Part shown: positions 55,751-64,000 of the stretch, in pieces | Layout: every line of letters begins with the position of its first letter | Position numbering within the stretch: position 1 is the first letter of the stretch | DNA from: Marinicella gelatinilytica | Lineage (GTDB): Bacteria > Pseudomonadota > Gammaproteobacteria > Xanthomonadales > Marinicellaceae | Reading direction: 5' to 3' | NCBI RefSeq assembly: GCF_026410405.1 | Contig: NZ_JAPMLN010000006.1 | Location: 1-64,000, forward strand | DNA length: 64,000 nt | Translations under genes and position numbers: made by a program | Notes under the pieces: model-generated | What the model was told of the DNA's origin: nothing | The model's database searches: none | Seen by the model: the letters and a program-made list of their open reading frames with translations, nothing else

Positions 55751-56598
55751 TAGAAGCTCCCGTTAATTGACAAATAAAACCCTTTTTGATCGGTTAAAGT
55801 GGCCACATCGCCGATATCGGCATAAGCCGCCACCACTGAAACATGCCGATTTGGTATCCATGCCAAAAATACGTCCCGCCAATGACTTTCAGTTGCGAAA
55901 CTTAGATTTGAATTTTTTTCTCGAAAATCAAATCCCACAGCCCAAGAACTGTTCAGAAACAAACCCAATGAAGTTTCAACGTTAATATGACGCGAACCTA
56001 AATCACCACCAAAACCCAACAAACCGATTTCATTGGCTTCAGTGGAGCGTAAAGTAACTGTGGCAAAACCGTTAAAACCAAAGGGCTTTGCCAAAAACAG
56101 CTTACTGGCACTGATGTAATAATCAACACCGCTGTCATCTCTGGCGCCCACTAAGCCGGGAATGAGAAAATTTTTATTCTTTTTATATTGCACCCCAAAA
56201 GCGATTTGAGGCATCTTTGTATAGACAAGATTTCCGGCTAATCTGACTTTCAAACCAAAAACGTCTTGGCGTAAAGTGGCACCGGGTAAACCGATGGCTG
56301 GCCCTAACGTGTCTAAATCAAAAGATTGGCGTGCCAAAGAAAATTCCAGCCGATTATGCCAGCCCACAGCAACACCATGTGCCTCAAATTCATAATCATC
56401 TGTTCCTAAAAATGTATAAGCTCCAGTGAAGTCAGTTTCATCAGATTCACCATAGCCGGCAATCGTTGCCCAAGGTACAATACCGCTTCCTGATGAACCT
56501 TCGACTTGCATCACTGCACCGGTGCCTAACTGACGGCTGCCTGCCTGCAATGTACTTGCAAACATCAAAAATATAAAAAGCCATGTAAAATTTCGCAT
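55750..56598 (-). CDS. DUF3034 family outer-membrane-like protein
   Basis: 282 residues with a signal peptide (about 1-19). The mature protein is rich in alternating hydrophobic and polar stretches and ends with an aromatic residue (YLSINGSF), typical of a small beta-barrel. The DUF3034 pattern is recognisable: QVEGSSGSGIVPWATIAGYG, GVAVGWHNRLEFSLARQSFDLDTLG and GVQYKKNK. The function of the family is unknown. The one-base overlap with the exported globin gene and the place opposite the cupredoxin-kinase pair suggest a shared envelope system. Confidence 0.83.
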   Translation of the reverse strand: MRNFTWLFIFLMFASTLQAGSRQLGTGAVMQVEGSSGSGIVPWATIAGYGESDETDFTGAYTFLGTDDYEFEAHGVAVGWHNRLEFSLARQSFDLDTLGPAIGLPGATLRQDVFGLKVRLAGNLVYTKMPQIAFGVQYKKNKNFLIPGLVGARDDSGVDYYISASKLFLAKPFGFNGFATVTLRSTEANEIGLLGFGGDLGSRHINVETSLGLFLNSSWAVGFDFREKNSNLSFATESHWRDVFLAWIPNRHVSVVAAYADIGDVATLTDQKGFYLSINGSF

Positions 56599-56769
56599 AC
56601 TATCCTCCTTTTATTATAAATAATTGAGTTTATTCACATGACCGTGAAAAGCATGTGATATTTTTCATAACTAACTTTTTATATGCCAATTTTTTATAAG
56701 CTTATTCACATACTACTTAGCTATTAGTCTGGTATTAGAACAAAAAAACATTAACTGTACTTCAACAAA

Positions 56770-57471
56770 TTAAAGTGTAGATTTTTTCGTTTCCTCCGAA
56801 TTATCTGTGTCTTCAATTTCTTCAGTTATGGGCTCGATGGAATCAGTTTCACCAGTGTAATATCGATATTTAGCCAATTCATCGTTGTATTTTTCTTTGG
56901 TTTCCTTAATTTCTTCGGTTTTATCAACGATGTAGGTTTGCTGATTTATAATTTGTTCTCGGCTTTTTTCTATTTGAGTGGTAAAAGCTTCAGATACCAC
57001 ACCGCCACTTCGCTCGGTGTCGGCGGCCCGTTTTAATAAATCATCTAAATTTCGTTTCTGAATAATCAAATTTTCTTCCGCTAACTCAATATTACGTTTT
57101 AAGGCGTTTATACGCTCTTCCTTTAAGCGAACGATTTGATTGGCATTACTGTAGGATTTAATGAGTTTATTTCTCTCTTCTTGCTGTTGTTTTTTAAGTT
57201 CAGCTTGGCGTTTTTCCTCTGCTTTTAGGCGTGCCATCTCTTCTGCTTTTTGTTGGCGCTCTTCGGGTGTCAATGCGCGATCCACTGTGTCTTTAACGAC
57301 TCCTGTTTTGTTCAATTCCTGACGAGCTTGGTCATTGTATTCAGGCGGTACTTTATCACTGTAGTGAACTTTTCCGTCCTCATCGACCCATTTATAAAGC
57401 TTTGCTAACAATGGTTCCTGAAACAGAACAAGTGTTAAAATTAATAATAAGTGTGTCTTCATATTTTTCAT
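56770..57471 (-). CDS. DUF4124 protein with long coiled coil
   Basis: 233 residues with a signal peptide (about 1-23), then the DUF4124 motif KLYKWVDEDGKVHYSDKVPPEY (about 24-45). A highly charged coiled coil of about 120 residues follows, rich in Lys, Glu and Gln (KRQAELKKQQQEERNKL...), and the tail is acidic. It is probably a periplasmic structural or scaffold protein. DUF4124 domains are often attached to such helices in gammaproteobacteria. It is encoded four bases after an AmpE-like gene. Confidence 0.85.
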   Translation of the reverse strand: MKNMKTHLLLILTLVLFQEPLLAKLYKWVDEDGKVHYSDKVPPEYNDQARQELNKTGVVKDTVDRALTPEERQQKAEEMARLKAEEKRQAELKKQQQEERNKLIKSYSNANQIVRLKEERINALKRNIELAEENLIIQKRNLDDLLKRAADTERSGGVVSEAFTTQIEKSREQIINQQTYIVDKTEEIKETKEKYNDELAKYRYYTGETDSIEPITEEIEDTDNSEETKKSTL

Positions 57472-57475
57472 TTCG

Positions 57476-58270
57476 CTATCCTATATTAATTAAGACTATA
57501 AAAGCCACCAACACCAACCAAACCATCAACATGCGTTTTAATACCGCTAAAGTGGTGTTGCGGACTGTTAAGAAATCATCTGATTTAAAATCTTCAATTT
57601 CACAATTTTCTACGGCAAAATCCATGGCTTCATACAGCAAAGGTAAATGCTGACGATACCAATCTTGACGTTTTAAGTATCGCTGGCAATGGTGCCAAAT
57701 TCGGTCAAAGTCACTGGCAATCAATAATGACAATGTCATTAACCAGATAACCGGATAAGACAACAACGCATATAAACGACCTATCAAGCCATCTGACGTT
57801 GTTTCCTCATGGGCAAGCATTTGCTCTATTAGCCGATACAACAAGGCACCGGCAGCGCCCATTACAACAAACCAAAAAATAACGGCAAACCAGCGATGAA
57901 TGGCTTCATTGGTGAGCTTGCTTATGAGCCATTGCATGCTGTTCTCTGAATCAGTATCTTCCGGCAGTTTAATTTCTTTGGCGCCTACCTCAAGCTGTTC
58001 AGGGCCTAAGCAATAATACAAAATAAGACTATTAAACACCAAATACCATAATTGGTGTTCATGTTGAATCAGAAAAAAACGTGCAAGCAACGCCACAATA
58101 ACCACCGGCAATAGCAATACAATAAGCCTATTAAGCCACATTGGTTTAAGCCAATCGTGCTTTTTAAAGTAGGCAACGATTGTCACCCACCAAGCAAAAG
58201 ACTGTAGGGTTTTGGGCTTTCTTATCCAGTGGAATAATCCAAAGGCAATTAATATAGCCAATAGTTTCAT
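57476..58270 (-). CDS. AmpE-like membrane protein
   Basis: 264 residues with four or so transmembrane helices (about 45-68, 78-95, 130-150 and 170-195). AmpE/CobD family features are EAIHRWFAVIFWFVVMGAAGALLYRLIEQM and a short final helix. AmpE is linked with AmpD in beta-lactamase and cell-wall recycling control, but here no ampD neighbour is present. The place between rlmD and the DUF4124 protein is therefore not informative. Confidence in the family is good, in function low. Confidence 0.75.
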   Translation of the reverse strand: MKLLAILIAFGLFHWIRKPKTLQSFAWWVTIVAYFKKHDWLKPMWLNRLIVLLLPVVIVALLARFFLIQHEHQLWYLVFNSLILYYCLGPEQLEVGAKEIKLPEDTDSENSMQWLISKLTNEAIHRWFAVIFWFVVMGAAGALLYRLIEQMLAHEETTSDGLIGRLYALLSYPVIWLMTLSLLIASDFDRIWHHCQRYLKRQDWYRQHLPLLYEAMDFAVENCEIEDFKSDDFLTVRNTTLAVLKRMLMVWLVLVAFIVLINIG

Positions 58271-58273
58271 GAT

Positions 58274-59599
58274 TTAATGTCGTTTAAACACAGCCATGGA
58301 TTCTACATGAGAGGTATGAGGAAACATGTCCATGACACCGGCTGCTTGCATATTAAACCCAAACTCATGTACCAGGCGTTTACTGTCTCTCGCTAAGCTC
58401 GCCGGATGACATGAAACGTATACCAGTGTATCTGCAGAAGACTGAGCAATAAGCGGTAAAATATCCCATGCACCACTGCGAGGTGGGTCAATTAACACAT
58501 GACTGTAATCTTGTTGGAGCCACGAGCTTTGGCTATGATCTTTGGTTAAATCTGCGGTGAAAAATTCAACATTATTTAATCCATTCAATGTTGCATTGTG
58601 ACGCGCCCGTTCCACCAACTGCTGATCACCCTCAACGCCTGTTACTTGATGACTATGTCGTGCCAGCGGCAAAGTAAAATTACCTAAACCACAAAACAAA
58701 TCAAGCACTTTGGCGTCACTGTTTAATTCCATGGTTGATAATACCCGAGCGATCATTTTTTCGTTCATGGCCTGATTGACTTGAATAAAATCATTGGGCA
58801 GAAATTCGTAACGCAGATTTTCTTGCGGCAACATAAATGACAATGCCTGATAATCACTTTGTAGCGGAATAACGGTATCTGGCCCTTTTGACTGCAGAAA
58901 AAGCTGAATGTTATGGTCTTTAGCAAATTGTTTTAATAAGCCCACGTCATCATCAGACAATGCCCGCATATGACGCATTATCAAGGCCGGCTGTTGCTCA
59001 CTTAGGGCACACTCAACTTGGGGAATATGGGTTTTGATTGACATCTTTAAAACCAACTCTTGTAGTGGTTTAATGAGATTTGCTAAAGGCTTTTCTAACA
59101 CCAGACAATTGTCCATATCAGCCACAAACCGACCATTTTTTTCACGAAAACCCACTAGAACTTTATCTTTACCCGGAACCCATTTAACACTCAATCGTGC
59201 GCGACGCCGATAATACCAATGTCGATCACTCAAATGCGGTAACCATGTGTTGGGTTGCACCTCGGCCATTTTCTCTAAATTCGATTTTAAGGTGTTGAAT
59301 TTAAATTCAATTTGCTTATCGTCACTGACATGCATCATGGTACAACCATTACAACGATCATAAAACTCACACAGCGGATCAACACGATCAGGTGAGTGGT
59401 TTTCAATGGTTTCTGCAGTGGCTTCATCAAAATGCCTAGTCCGCCGATTCAATTTTGCCGTGACTTTTTCACCGGGTAAGGCATTTTGGACAAATACCAC
59501 TTTATCATGATGCCGAGCAATACCGCGCCCATCATGGCTTAAATCAGTGATGTCCAGCTCGATTGGTTCTTGCGGTAAACGTTGACGTCTTCGTGTCAT
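58274..59599 (-). CDS. rlmD: 23S rRNA (uracil-1939-C5) methyltransferase RlmD
   Basis: 441 residues (E. coli 433). It has an N-terminal TRAM domain (about 10-70, with IELDITDLSHDGRGIARHHDKVVFV), an iron-sulfur cluster with CEFYDRCNGCTMMH and a later Cys (CLVLEKP), the SAM-binding VLDLFCGLGNFTLPLA and the catalytic Cys in VYVSCHPASLARDS. It methylates U1939 of 23S rRNA. The motif DPPRSG is present, supporting the uracil-C5 family. It is next to an AmpE-like gene on one side and a YdbL gene on the other. Confidence 0.95.
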   Translation of the reverse strand: MTRRRQRLPQEPIELDITDLSHDGRGIARHHDKVVFVQNALPGEKVTAKLNRRTRHFDEATAETIENHSPDRVDPLCEFYDRCNGCTMMHVSDDKQIEFKFNTLKSNLEKMAEVQPNTWLPHLSDRHWYYRRRARLSVKWVPGKDKVLVGFREKNGRFVADMDNCLVLEKPLANLIKPLQELVLKMSIKTHIPQVECALSEQQPALIMRHMRALSDDDVGLLKQFAKDHNIQLFLQSKGPDTVIPLQSDYQALSFMLPQENLRYEFLPNDFIQVNQAMNEKMIARVLSTMELNSDAKVLDLFCGLGNFTLPLARHSHQVTGVEGDQQLVERARHNATLNGLNNVEFFTADLTKDHSQSSWLQQDYSHVLIDPPRSGAWDILPLIAQSSADTLVYVSCHPASLARDSKRLVHEFGFNMQAAGVMDMFPHTSHVESMAVFKRH

Positions 59600-59602
59600 A
59601 AC

Positions 59603-60217
59603 TTATTTACTCACCCATCGACCGGAATTATCTTGGTACAACCAGCCGGATTGTGCCTGCGCAATCCACTGCTTGACGAAAGCTTGTCGCACTTGATCTT
59701 CCCATTCAGGGTGGTCATTGGCAATTGCCATTTCACGGTATAAAGCAATGCGATCACGATTTTCATCGGCCACCACTTTTTTGACTGCTTGGCGGTCTTT
59801 TAAATCTAACTGATCAATATTAACAATTTCAACCAAACCATCATTGCTGAACCCCACCACATTTTTATTTAAATATTCACGCAAATAATCACTCACGCGC
59901 TGCTTCATACGAGCAGTAATGGCATCAATGGCCGGTGACGATAATGTAATGTCAGCACTCGGCTGAGCGTGGGCACTGCCTATAATAAAGTTGATTGGAT
60001 TAATGGCCGCTAAAAATGAAGTTTTCGATTTATTGTTATAAAAGCCTTGCGGGTTATCCTGAGGGTCACTATTTTGCTGTTCTTCTTGTAACACATCACG
60101 CACAATTTTTTCTGCAGCTGACTCCATCTCAGCAGCCGGAAAATACACATTGATGGTGACACAAGCTGCCACCACTAAAAAACTAAATAAAACAGTTGAT
60201 CGATACCATTTATTCAT
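59603..60217 (-). CDS. YdbL-family (DUF1318) lipoprotein, possible YnbE-YdbL fusion
   Basis: 204 residues. The N terminus has a lipobox (VVAAC, Cys 19), followed by VTINVYFPAAEMESAAEKIV. Near residues 69-86 is a second hydrophobic, signal-like segment ending AHAQ. The C-terminal 110 residues match E. coli YdbL (DUF1318): D-R-Q-A-V-K-K-V-V-A-D-E-N-R-D-R, Y-R-E-M-A and a G-R-W-V-S-K end. E. coli encodes ydbH, ynbE and ydbL separately; here no ynbE is seen in the gap, so the lipoprotein part may stand for it. These proteins act in phospholipid transport to the outer membrane with YdbH. Confidence 0.8.
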   Translation of the reverse strand: MNKWYRSTVLFSFLVVAACVTINVYFPAAEMESAAEKIVRDVLQEEQQNSDPQDNPQGFYNNKSKTSFLAAINPINFIIGSAHAQPSADITLSSPAIDAITARMKQRVSDYLREYLNKNVVGFSNDGLVEIVNIDQLDLKDRQAVKKVVADENRDRIALYREMAIANDHPEWEDQVRQAFVKQWIAQAQSGWLYQDNSGRWVSK

Positions 60218-60299
60218 AGGAACTCTCCTCTAAAAAAGCTTATTATAACGAAAAGGGGTTAACGGTGACTGAATTAAAAAAACCTTTATCTGAACATTG

Positions 60300-62255
60300 T
60301 TACGAATCATAGCTGGCATTTAACAATCGACTGATAAAGACATCCCAATCAATTTCACGCGCATAACCCACAATATTAATTTTTGGCAGACCACCACCTT
60401 CAATGATGGTGAAACGACCATCTTGATTATCCAATCCACCAATTTGGCATACTGAATTATGAAGTCTACAGCTCAACATGATTTTTTTATATTTAAACTG
60501 TTCAAAGAACCTTAAAAAAGTCCTGGATAAAGCACCTTTAATGCCACCAATGGCAGAAATATTTTCGATGGCGCGTTGACTAATGGTTTGTTTGGTTGAT
60601 GGAGCGGCAACACTGTAGATGGTGGCATCCATGCGATCCACTTTCCAATTGGTTATTCGCAAATGATTTATGTTGCCCGATAAGCGACCGGTTATTAATC
60701 CAAAATCATAAGTTTTTGTCAATAATGCCAAATCCAGCATATCAATATCCACATCAGCAGCAACCACCGGTGCCACGCCAAATAAACGTTCCATAGATAG
60801 GTTTTCAAATCGAATGGAGCCATCAAACACGGATAAATGCAAGGTACCGGCAAACTCAATGACATTACCGGATTTAACCATACCTGGTAATTGACCGCTA
60901 ATCTGTCCCGCTAATTCGGGCCAATTCAAAGCCTCAGAAATGGGTAACAGAGATATGGGTTCTATTTCAGCATCCATTTTGACAGACGCCGGCGTCTCAG
61001 CCATAAAATCACTGACAATTAACCTATCAATCACCAGCGCACCGTCGAAAATTGGAAATTGATGACGCCCGTATAAGCTAAAAACATCTTCACTGAGATT
61101 GAAATTCATGGTTGCGGCAGACATCGGCAAACCTGATAGGCTAAGTGATTGCCAACTGACATTGGACGGTTGGCTGACCTGATGCCATTGCCAGTCCACC
61201 TTTCCTTGTAATCCTATAATGGCTAATTTTCGCTTTTCATTGATAAAAGAAAAATCTTTAAAATCTGTGACTATATGGTCAATTCGACTGTGTTCACCGG
61301 TAACAGATAGTATAAACCCGCCATTGGCCTGGTTTTTACTAAATCCATAAATTTCCAATACACTATTGGCTATGTGCTTATTCACCATGGCACTGTCATT
61401 AATTTCCAGACGCAACTGCCATAACCCAAAATCAAAGTTGCTGTTAAGATTGAACTCTCCAGATGCCTGAAAGGCTGTTTGATGAGCAAGTCCCCAGTTA
61501 ATAAGATACTGATCATGACTCATATCGATGTTGAGTGTCAGAATTAACGGGAATTCAGAGAAGTTAATATAAACCTGTTTAAGCAGTGCTTCACCTTCAG
61601 CAATCACTAACTCAGCAGTCAGATTCTGCTGTGACATATCCCAGATAAAATTCATTGTACCATTAAGCCCTAAAGCAATTAAATCATCACTGTGCTCATA
61701 ATCCAAACCCATAAACTCAATACCATTAATGCTTTCCACAATTCCTTGGTCTAAGTTTACAGAAACATCACCATTGGCATTTGCCGACAGGTTATTTTTA
61801 ATGGCTGTGAATAAGGGTGGCAACCATTTTTTTATCGGTAAATTGTTAAGCGTTATGTTTTGTCTTTGTCGAGCACTGTCATAACTTAAAACCATGGTAT
61901 TATCAGAGTCAACGGCATCTATATTAAGTATTTGATTAACCACATCATAGTGAACTTGGCCGGTTAACTGCAGTCTATTTTGTTGTAAATCAAAAGCCAG
62001 ATTAGCCTGTTGACAATGGTGGGAAGGATAAACCGCTATGCTGCCTTGGCACTGATAATTTATATTATCCACAATAATGTCCGGTGCCATAAATAGTTTA
62101 TCGACAGTAATAACAGTCTGTTCTGACTGGTTTTTAATATCTAATCCGGATAAACGAAATTGTGGATTTTCTGCCCACAAAGTATATGAAGTACATATTA
62201 ATAGCAAACACAAAACTTCCATGGTGAATCGCTTTAATCGTTGTTTATTGATCAT
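60300..62255 (-). CDS. YdbH-like envelope protein (AsmA/TamB-related)
   Basis: 651 residues, shorter than E. coli YdbH (879). After an N-terminal hydrophobic segment (about 11-27) come long stretches of repeating beta-strand pattern, and a C-terminal YdbH/dicarboxylate-transport-type domain: IEPISLLPISEALNWPELAGQISGQLPGM, LSVFDGSIRFENLSMERLFG and RTFLRFFEQFKYKKIMLSCRLHNSVCQIGGL. It is expected to bridge inner and outer membrane for lipid movement. It lies 82 bp from the YdbL gene on the same strand, as in the known operon. Confidence 0.8.
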   Translation of the reverse strand: MINKQRLKRFTMEVLCLLLICTSYTLWAENPQFRLSGLDIKNQSEQTVITVDKLFMAPDIIVDNINYQCQGSIAVYPSHHCQQANLAFDLQQNRLQLTGQVHYDVVNQILNIDAVDSDNTMVLSYDSARQRQNITLNNLPIKKWLPPLFTAIKNNLSANANGDVSVNLDQGIVESINGIEFMGLDYEHSDDLIALGLNGTMNFIWDMSQQNLTAELVIAEGEALLKQVYINFSEFPLILTLNIDMSHDQYLINWGLAHQTAFQASGEFNLNSNFDFGLWQLRLEINDSAMVNKHIANSVLEIYGFSKNQANGGFILSVTGEHSRIDHIVTDFKDFSFINEKRKLAIIGLQGKVDWQWHQVSQPSNVSWQSLSLSGLPMSAATMNFNLSEDVFSLYGRHQFPIFDGALVIDRLIVSDFMAETPASVKMDAEIEPISLLPISEALNWPELAGQISGQLPGMVKSGNVIEFAGTLHLSVFDGSIRFENLSMERLFGVAPVVAADVDIDMLDLALLTKTYDFGLITGRLSGNINHLRITNWKVDRMDATIYSVAAPSTKQTISQRAIENISAIGGIKGALSRTFLRFFEQFKYKKIMLSCRLHNSVCQIGGLDNQDGRFTIIEGGGLPKINIVGYAREIDWDVFISRLLNASYDS

Positions 62256-62327
62256 TAACCTGCTTGCTTTTTTTTAATTTCATCGGTAATCTTCTAACTA
62301 TTCAGAACAACACAAGGAATTGTAAAA

Positions 62328-63032
62328 ATGAATCAAATACACATTTTAGTGGTGGATGATAACCACATTAACCGTTTATATTTAAAAACTATTTTAACCC
62401 AATGGCATCACCATGTCACTGCAGTCGACAGTGGTGCTGATGCTTTATCTGCTTGTCGACAACAGGAATTTGACCTCATCTTAATGGATATTCGCATGCA
62501 ACCCATGGATGGCGTCACAGCAGCTGCCAACATCAAAAAATTAAGCACTTATAAACAAACACCCATTATTGCGGTTTCTGCAGAAACATTTCAATATACG
62601 GACCATTCTCAGTTTGATGGCAGCTTAATTAAACCTATCAACAAAGACGCTTTACAACAGCTTATTACAGAGGTCTCCAATCAAACCAATAAAAAGCAAA
62701 AAACTTTATTTGATGAATCAAAGGCTTTGTCCATTTCTCATGAGGACAGTAAAATCGTTAGGAGATTACGGACACTGTTTATCGAAGAATTACCCTCTGA
62801 AATTATTGCCATAGAACATCTACATCAATCAGCTTCATGGCTTGAATTGGATAATCAGCTTCATCATTTATTAGGCTCAACACGGGTATGTGCTGCTGTT
62901 ACATTGGCTGAAAAAATTGATAACTACCGCCAACATTTAGCAGCTGGTTGTTTTGATCAATTAGATGTCTATTTAACGGAATTAACAGATGCGGCTCAGG
63001 ATATTTTAGACTATGACGCTCAATCAAGATAG
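62328..63032 (+). CDS. Response regulator with C-terminal Hpt domain
   Basis: 234 residues. The REC domain (about 1-118) has ILVVDDNHINR, LILMDIRMQPMDG (phospho-acceptor Asp near 53) and IIAVSA and IKPINK (Thr/Ser and Lys). The Hpt part (about 140-225) contains LHHLLGSTRVC, giving the phosphorylatable His. Such REC-Hpt proteins act as phosphotransfer intermediates or as partners of hybrid kinases. The gene stands alone between the divergent ydbH-like gene and convergent ihfB, so its kinase is elsewhere. AAGGA precedes the start. Confidence 0.88.
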   Translation: MNQIHILVVDDNHINRLYLKTILTQWHHHVTAVDSGADALSACRQQEFDLILMDIRMQPMDGVTAAANIKKLSTYKQTPIIAVSAETFQYTDHSQFDGSLIKPINKDALQQLITEVSNQTNKKQKTLFDESKALSISHEDSKIVRRLRTLFIEELPSEIIAIEHLHQSASWLELDNQLHHLLGSTRVCAAVTLAEKIDNYRQHLAAGCFDQLDVYLTELTDAAQDILDYDAQSR

Positions 63033-63040
63033 GCTTAAGC

Positions 63041-63349
63041 TCATTTCCCCACTTGATCTTTAACACGTTCTTTTAAATCTTTTCCAGGCTTAAAGTGAGG
63101 CGCGTATTTAGCACCTAATGGAACCGGCTCACCAGTCTTAGGATTTCGACCCATACGAGGCTTTCTTTCTCGCAAAGTAAAACTGCCAAAACCGCGTATT
63201 TCAATACGTTGGCCTTGCGAGATTGATGTGCTCATATATTGTATAAGCTCTTTGACAGACAGGCTGACATCAGATTTCGACAATTCACTTTGCGCGAATT
63301 TCTCTGATAAAATCTCTATTAATTCTGAACGGGTTATGGAATCTTTCAT
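63041..63349 (-). CDS. ihfB: Integration host factor, beta subunit
   Basis: 102 residues. It is a HU/IHF-family protein with [20 protein letters not shown] near the N terminus and [27 protein letters not shown], the DNA-binding arm, with K-P-R-x-G-R-N-P-K-T-G-E as in IHF-beta. It bends DNA sharply at specific sites as a heterodimer with IHF-alpha. It follows rpsA, the conserved gammaproteobacterial order, and is separated from it by a terminator. The length is slightly over the E. coli 94, owing to an extended C-terminal basic tail. Confidence 0.95.
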   Translation of the reverse strand: MKDSITRSELIEILSEKFAQSELSKSDVSLSVKELIQYMSTSISQGQRIEIRGFGSFTLRERKPRMGRNPKTGEPVPLGAKYAPHFKPGKDLKERVKDQVGK

Positions 63350-63408
63350 TGTTTGTTAATTATAACTAAACTGAGAATAATATAAAGACTAATTTAAAAA
63401 GAAATAAA

Positions 63409-63434
63409 AAAGGCGACCCCGAAGAGTCGCCTTT
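63409..63434 (-). terminator. Intrinsic terminator of rpsA
   Basis: On the minus strand AAAGGCGAC pairs with GTCGCCTTT across an 8-nt loop, followed by a T-run. It lies between the end of rpsA and ihfB and would reduce readthrough, with ihfB probably relying on its own promoter or leakage. Confidence 0.85.
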
Positions 63435-63455
63435 AAGAACTTAATAATAAACGTT

Positions 63456-64000
63456 TTAATCGTCCATTTTTTCTTTCAGTAAGTCACCTAAGCTGGTGGT
63501 ACCTGAAGCGCCTTTTTTGTATTCATCCAAAACGTCTTTTAACTCGTCATTTTCCTTGGCCTTAACGGATAAGACCAACATTTTCTTACGACGATCCATA
63601 GAAACAAATTTAGCTTCTACTTTATCTCCGACAGAGTAAACTTCACTCACATCTTCTGTACGTTCTTTTGCTACATCAAAAGCTTTAATGATACCGTTAA
63701 CACCATCTTCAAGTTCTAATACCGCTTGTTTTTCATCCACTTCGATGACTTCACCTGTTACCAAAGAACCTTTGGGATTGTTGGCAACAAAAGAACCAAA
63801 CGGATCTTGTTCTAACTGCTTAATTCCTAATGAAACACGCTCTCTTTCTGCATCAATAATCAGGACAACGGCTTTCACCAAGTCGCCTTTCTTATAATTG
63901 CGAATGGCTTGTTCACCGGCATCAGACCATGAAATATCAGATAAATGAACCAATCCGTCAATACCGCCTTCTAAGCCGATAAAGATACCAAAGTCAGTAA
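63456..64000 (-). CDS. rpsA: 30S ribosomal protein S1, C-terminal part
   Basis: The coding frame enters from the right edge, reading TDFGIFIGLEGGIDGLVHLSD, so the gene is cut by the window and an internal start is not used. About 181 codons are visible. They hold the end of one S1 RNA-binding domain (SDISWSDAGEQAIRNYKKGDLVKAVVLIIDAERERVSLGIKQLEQDPF), another S1 repeat (GEVIEVDEKQAVLELEDGVNGIIKAFDVAKER...VEAKFVSMDRRKKMLVLSVKAKE) and an acidic/Lys tail ending LGDLLKEKMDD. S1 tethers mRNA to the 30S subunit. The order rpsA then ihfB is conserved. Confidence 0.93.
   Translation of the reverse strand, partial: TDFGIFIGLEGGIDGLVHLSDISWSDAGEQAIRNYKKGDLVKAVVLIIDAERERVSLGIKQLEQDPFGSFVANNPKGSLVTGEVIEVDEKQAVLELEDGVNGIIKAFDVAKERTEDVSEVYSVGDKVEAKFVSMDRRKKMLVLSVKAKENDELKDVLDEYKKGASGTTSLGDLLKEKMDD

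Noticed and set aside
60218-60299. Missing ynbE gene in the ydbH-ydbL gap
   Set aside because: No open frame with a lipobox fits in 82 bp on the minus strand.

Overview
This window looks like the chromosome of a free-living, probably marine, gammaproteobacterium of fairly low G+C content. Three things point there. The housekeeping neighbourhoods are classic gammaproteobacterial ones: tig-clpP-clpX-lon-hupB-ppiD, exbB-exbD-msbA-lpxK-kdsB, alaS-csrA and rpsA-ihfB. Lipopolysaccharide genes (lpxH, lpxK, kdsB, msbA) are present. There is also a fatty acyl reductase closely resembling the enzyme of Marinobacter. I cannot name a genus from sequence alone. Almost all the DNA codes for intact, colinear genes. 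The only mobile DNA visible is the tail of an IS30-type transposase at the left edge.

Layout. 1-2942: IS30 remnant, a small Cys-bearing membrane protein and a TonB-dependent receptor with His/Asp/Glu-rich loops (putative zinc or copper uptake). 3031-10619: prfC, tRNA-Met, a chalcone-isomerase-like secreted protein, two secreted amidohydrolase-family proteins (three modules, apparently only one with a full metal site) and lplA. 10690-20087 (minus): tRNA-Ser, Arg, Pro, Arg, His, Leu, then tig, clpP, clpX, lon, hupB, tRNA-Val, tRNA-Asp and ppiD. Upstream of tRNA-Ser, a 163-bp unit carrying the first ~21 nt of that tRNA is tandemly repeated; downstream lies a repeat of its 3' end. 20504-28201 (minus): exbB, exbD, msbA, lpxK, kdsB, alaS, csrA.

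28287-31245 is a lipid module: a fused two-domain fatty acyl reductase, divergent from an acyl-CoA-binding protein and a TetR regulator. 31257-45590 carries an orphan AT-rich lipoprotein, a DUF1684 protein, rlmKL, purT, a periplasmic cyclophilin, lpxH, an unusual class III aminotransferase, asnS, a DUF1338 protein, glnS, apaH, pyrE and xth. 45639-52136 (minus) is one tightly overlapping run: a glutaryl-CoA-dehydrogenase-like enzyme, a fused E1 dehydrogenase, a nucleotide cyclase with an FHA domain, a 26-residue membrane microprotein, an XpaC-like protein and TelA.

52301-56598 is the most system-like accessory cluster: a cupredoxin lipoprotein on a long Pro-Glu-Val repeat stalk and a receptor Ser/Thr kinase with an extracytoplasmic sensor, converging on an exported truncated haemoglobin and a DUF3034 outer-membrane-like protein. 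56770-64000 holds a DUF4124 coiled coil, an AmpE-like protein, rlmD, a YdbL-type lipoprotein, a YdbH-like protein, a REC-Hpt protein, ihfB and the 3' part of rpsA.

A recurring theme is a promoter type with -10 close to TAAAAT followed at once by a G/C-rich discriminator. It stands before prfC, tRNA-Met, the tRNA-Ser operon, hupB, glnS and the aminotransferase-asnS pair. That pattern is known from stringently controlled promoters in Escherichia coli. All functional statements below rest on reading motifs and gene order; no database search was possible.
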